From PNKC01 sp038323265 (GTDB lineage Bacteria > Chloroflexota > Dehalococcoidia > Tepidiformales > Tepidiformaceae), in contig JBBQGT010000149.1 in NCBI GenBank assembly GCA_038323265.1, positions 1-7,415 on the forward strand: a DNA stretch of 7,415 nt. Reading direction: 5' to 3'. Positions 5,920 through 7,415 of the stretch are shown piece after piece. Numbering within the stretch: the stretch's first letter is position 1; every line of letters begins with the position of its first letter. Under the pieces are notes generated by a model. That model worked only from the letters and a program-made list of their open reading frames with translations, was not told the DNA's origin and did no database searches. A program made the position numbers and the translations under genes.

Positions 5920-6555
5920 TCAGCCTTCTGCTGGCGCGCCTTTATAGTTGGGGTCCGCGGGCCTGCCAGCGGTTGGGAACGAACGGGCGGGCACCCCGAC
6001 AGCGGTGTGGTGCGCCGGGATGTCGTTGACGACCACCGCGTTCGCGCCGATTTTCACGCTGTCGCCGATGTGGATTTTGCCAAGGATCTTCGCCCCCGTG
6101 CCGATGTTCACATCGTTGCCGATGACCGGCCCCCAGAGCTCGAACGGCCGCGCCTCACTGTTCCCCACGCCCAGCGTCGCGAACGGATTTATGTGTACGC
6201 GGTCACCGAGGAACGTCCAGCCATCGAGCACAACGTGGCCGTGCGCGATGAGCAACCCGCCGGTCGTCCGCACATGGTTGCCGATCGTCACCCCGTAGGC
6301 GAAGTGGTTGATGCGCGAAACGGTGGTCGCCGAGCGGTGAAAGCCCGCTTCGTAGAGGAACGTTTGCACCCGGTAGAGGAACACCGGCGGGAACGAATGC
6401 ACGGTGAAGAAGAGATAGCAGAAGTGCGCCCATCGGGAGCGGTCGCGTTTCACCAGGTCGAACATCAGGGGCCAGGTGAGATAGACGTCGATATCCGCGG
6501 AGACGAGCCGCCGCATCTCGCGGAACTGCGCGCGCACCTGTTTGAGCCTGGTCAA
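5920..6555 (-). CDS. CysE-like hexapeptide-repeat acyltransferase
   Basis: This 211-aa protein has a helical N-terminus (1-75, including the aromatic stretch HFCYLFFTVHSFPPVFLY) followed by left-handed beta-helix repeats (about 88-185: VTIGNHV, TFLGDRV, PVIGNDVNIGTGAKILGK, IHIGDSVKIGANAVV). The fold is that of serine O-acetyltransferase and related sugar acetyltransferases. H105 in IAHGHVVL sits where CysE has its catalytic HGTG histidine. It is shorter than classical CysE (about 260-270 aa). With an upstream polysaccharide-export ATPase fragment, O-acetylation of a surface glycan is as likely as cysteine synthesis. The start is TTG 6555, overlapping the preceding stop as TTGA with no SD, so translation is probably by reinitiation. 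Met14 is an alternative start. Confidence 0.85.
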   Translation of the reverse strand: MTRLKQVRAQFREMRRLVSADIDVYLTWPLMFDLVKRDRSRWAHFCYLFFTVHSFPPVFLYRVQTFLYEAGFHRSATTVSRINHFAYGVTIGNHVRTTGGLLIAHGHVVLDGWTFLGDRVHINPFATLGVGNSEARPFELWGPVIGNDVNIGTGAKILGKIHIGDSVKIGANAVVVNDIPAHHTAVGVPARSFPTAGRPADPNYKGAPAEG

Positions 6556-6782
6556 TCGCGCGACTCGGCATCGGTACCCTCAGCGGCCTTCGATTCGGCC
6601 TCCATGCGCGCCTTAAACTCGGGGTTCATTTCCAGGGCGCGCGCGAAGCGCCCGGCGGCGATCGGGTCGCGTTCCAGCCGCTCCTGCATCTCCTCGTGCG
6701 TCGTCTGCAGGATCGCTTCTTCGACGGAACGCCGAATCTCGGGCGAGGTTTCGGCCAGCCGCTCGAGGTGCTCAGTGAACCA
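6552..6782 (-). pseudogene. C-terminal remnant of an unknown gene, cut at a rearrangement junction
   Basis: The minus frame from 6782 to the TGA at 6554-6552 reads 76 residues (WFTEHLERLAETSPEIRRS ... GTDAESRD) with GC-rich third positions and a strongly helical, Glu/Arg-rich composition. It has no start of its own: an in-frame TGA lies immediately upstream, exactly where the ABC fragment begins, so the 5' part of the gene is missing from this sequence. The end couples to the acyltransferase through TTGA. I do not recognise the family; it is probably a cell-surface polysaccharide gene by context. A shorter gene from an internal ATG is possible but no SD supports it. Confidence 0.6.
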
Positions 6783-6933
6783 TCACGATCGTCGTGCCCC
6801 GCTCCCGCAACCGCTGGATATGCTCGAAGCAGCGCTCCTGGAAGCGCGCGTCGCCAACGGCCAGCACCTCATCGATGAGCAGGATTTCGGGCTCCATCAT
6901 GGCTGCAATGGCGAACCCGAGGCGCACGTACAT
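6778..6933 (-). pseudogene. ABC exporter ATPase fragment: end of signature to Walker B (minus)
   Basis: This fragment is 52 residues: MYVRLGFAIAAMMEP, then Walker B EILLIDEVLAVGD, then ARFQERCFEHIQRL and TTIVMV. It matches the second half of the nucleotide-binding domain of Wzt/TagH/KpsT-type polysaccharide or teichoic-acid exporters. It should be preceded by TYSSG and followed by the SHD switch histidine. Instead it starts abruptly at 6933, where plus-strand Walker A sequence begins on the other side, and after VMV reads His-stop as the sequence changes to the neighbouring gene remnant. The TYSSG half lies next to it on the opposite strand (6936-7202). Confidence 0.85.
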
Positions 6934-6935
6934 TG

Positions 6936-7202
6936 GCAAGCGGCAAGAGCACACTGCTGCGCATCCTCGCTGGCCTTTCTCGCCCTACCGAAGGAAGCGT
7001 GATTTCGCACGGCAGCATTTCAACGCTCCTTGAATTAGGCTCGGGATTCCACCCCCAGGTGAGCGGCCGCGAGAACGTCATCCTCAACGGCTTGCTGACG
7101 GGCATGACGCGCGCCGAAATCACCGGCTTGATGCCGCGCATCGTCGAATTCGCCGGGCTCTCGGAGTTCATCGACCAGCCGATGCGGACGTACTCATCGG
7201 GC
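6936..7202 (+). pseudogene. ABC exporter ATPase fragment: Walker A to signature (plus)
   Basis: This fragment is 89 residues, from Walker A ASGKSTLLRILAGL through the Q-loop region LELGSGFHPQVSGRENV to the start of the signature RTYSSG. Upstream, the GxN of the P-loop and the whole N-terminal strand are missing and replaced by antisense sequence of the Walker B piece. After SSG (7200-7202) the expected MYVRLGF is missing; the frame runs KAGQSARR to TGA 7227-7229. The fragment is complementary, without overlap, to the minus-strand piece 6778-6933, so both very likely derive from one gene. A TTG at 6933 opens this frame, but I regard it as no true start. Confidence 0.85.
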
Positions 7203-7203
7203 A

Positions 7204-7279
7204 AAGCTGGCCAGTCGGCGCGGCGCTGATGGAACGCGGGCGGCTGATCCGCGTCGGGCCGCCCTCGGAGGTGGTCGAA
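7204..7279 (+). pseudogene. ABC ATPase C-terminal piece (plus)
   Basis: From 7220 the plus frame reads AALMERGRLIRVGPPSEVVE, the typical post-switch strand and 'GRL..GPPxEVV' end of an ABC ATPase domain. Just before it, one frame off, 7204-7218 reads KLASR, which would fit the expected helix if a single base were extra at 7219. It follows the Walker A half directly, so the whole Walker B region is absent between them. It could come from the same ATPase or from a second ABC gene. Beyond 7279 the frame stays open to TAG 7376-7378, but the opposite strand there looks like an ATPase start. Confidence 0.6.
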
Positions 7280-7368
7280 ACGTTGCGCACGGTCAGGGCG
7301 GGCTCCGGCGCGGCGCCTGCGAGGGCCGCCAGGGTGCCTTCGTCCACATTCGCCGCCGTGCTGGTCAC
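7276..7368 (-). pseudogene. probable N-terminus of the ABC exporter ATPase (minus)
   Basis: GTG 7368 opens a frame reading MTSTAANVDEGTLAALAG, then EPALTVRNVS (residues 22-31), the usual first strand of an ABC ATPase domain (xVxxVSKRF). It lies 6 nt behind a TACTAT -10. After NVS (about 7276) the frame loses resemblance to the family, because the complementary strand there carries the C-terminal ATPase piece. This would be the true 5' end of the gene whose Walker B piece lies on the same strand at 6933-6778. The identification rests on a short motif and on position. Confidence 0.5.
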
Positions 7369-7374
7369 GCGCCG

Positions 7375-7380
7375 ATAGTA
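7375..7380 (-). promoter_or_regulatory. -10 element for a leaderless ABC ATPase transcript
   Basis: TACTAT on the minus strand (complement of 7375-7380) ends 6 nt before GTG 7368, the same arrangement as at two other starts in this window. The -35 region upstream is occupied by 7-bp tandem repeats without a TTGACA-like hexamer. Confidence 0.45.
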
Positions 7381-7401
7381 CGCCCGCCGCCCGCCGCCCG
7401 C
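7381..7401. repeat. three tandem copies of a 7-bp unit abutting the -10
   Basis: CGCCCGC is repeated three times without interruption (7381-7387, 7388-7394, 7395-7401). On the minus strand the units (GCGGGCG) fill the spacer directly upstream of TACTAT. Such low-complexity GC repeats are also a frequent place for assemblies to break. Confidence 0.8.
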
Positions 7402-7415
7402 GACGCGCGCGCAGC

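Noticed and set aside
6007..7002. 331-aa open frame on the plus strand
   Set aside because: Antisense of the acyltransferase and neighbouring fragments; His/Arg/Val/Ala-biased shadow with no motif.
6931..7216. Recombinase-type inverted repeats flanking the Walker A segment (6931-6941 versus 7206-7216)
   Set aside because: Only 8 of 11 positions match, and a simple inversion of this segment would not explain the adjacent C-terminal piece; no recombinase gene is in the window.

Overview
The window is GC-rich (roughly 60-65%). Gene starts are a mix: GTG or TTG codons placed 6-7 nt after a TAnnnT hexamer with no room for a Shine-Dalgarno, and conventional SD-led starts. That mix, together with an exported protein ending in an SH3b domain and the general look of the proteins, suggests a Chloroflexota-like (Dehalococcoidia/Tepidiforma-type) or similar high-GC environmental bacterium. 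This is an inference from style only; no marker gene is present.

Left part (1-1284): a MerR-type promoter with a perfect 21-bp dyad (11-41) drives an apparently leaderless gene. Its product fuses a MerR DNA-binding domain to a low-molecular-weight phosphatase/arsenate reductase domain. A small glyoxalase-fold (VOC) gene overlaps its stop by 8 nt and has a strong SD. The two look like an autoregulated stress or detoxification operon in which sensor and enzyme are one polypeptide.

Middle (1358-5144): a 616-aa exported, cysteine-rich protein with a proline linker and a C-terminal SH3b domain; an aminoglycoside-phosphotransferase-fold kinase with HGE in place of HGD; a 331-bp stretch without a convincing gene that carries one good inverted repeat; and a 156-aa helical protein of unknown function on the minus strand. 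The last is divergent from a LOG-family gene across a 220-bp region with a promoter candidate for each direction.

Right part (5145-7415): an intact LOG-family nucleotide phosphoribohydrolase on plus converges, with a 1-nt gap, on a minus-strand surface-polysaccharide-type block. This block holds a CysE-like hexapeptide acyltransferase, coupled by a TTGA overlap to the C-terminal remnant of an unknown gene, and then the remains of a polysaccharide-export (Wzt/TagH-type) ABC ATPase. The ATPase is in pieces: its presumptive N-terminus (minus), a C-terminal piece (plus), the Walker A to signature half (plus) and the Walker B piece (minus) lie side by side in scrambled order. The break falls exactly inside the signature motif (YSSG | MYVRLGFA). 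This is either a genuine complex rearrangement or, at least as likely so near the window end, a chimeric assembly or amplification artefact. The two most noteworthy items are the MerR-ArsC fusion with its promoter, and the shattered ATPase.
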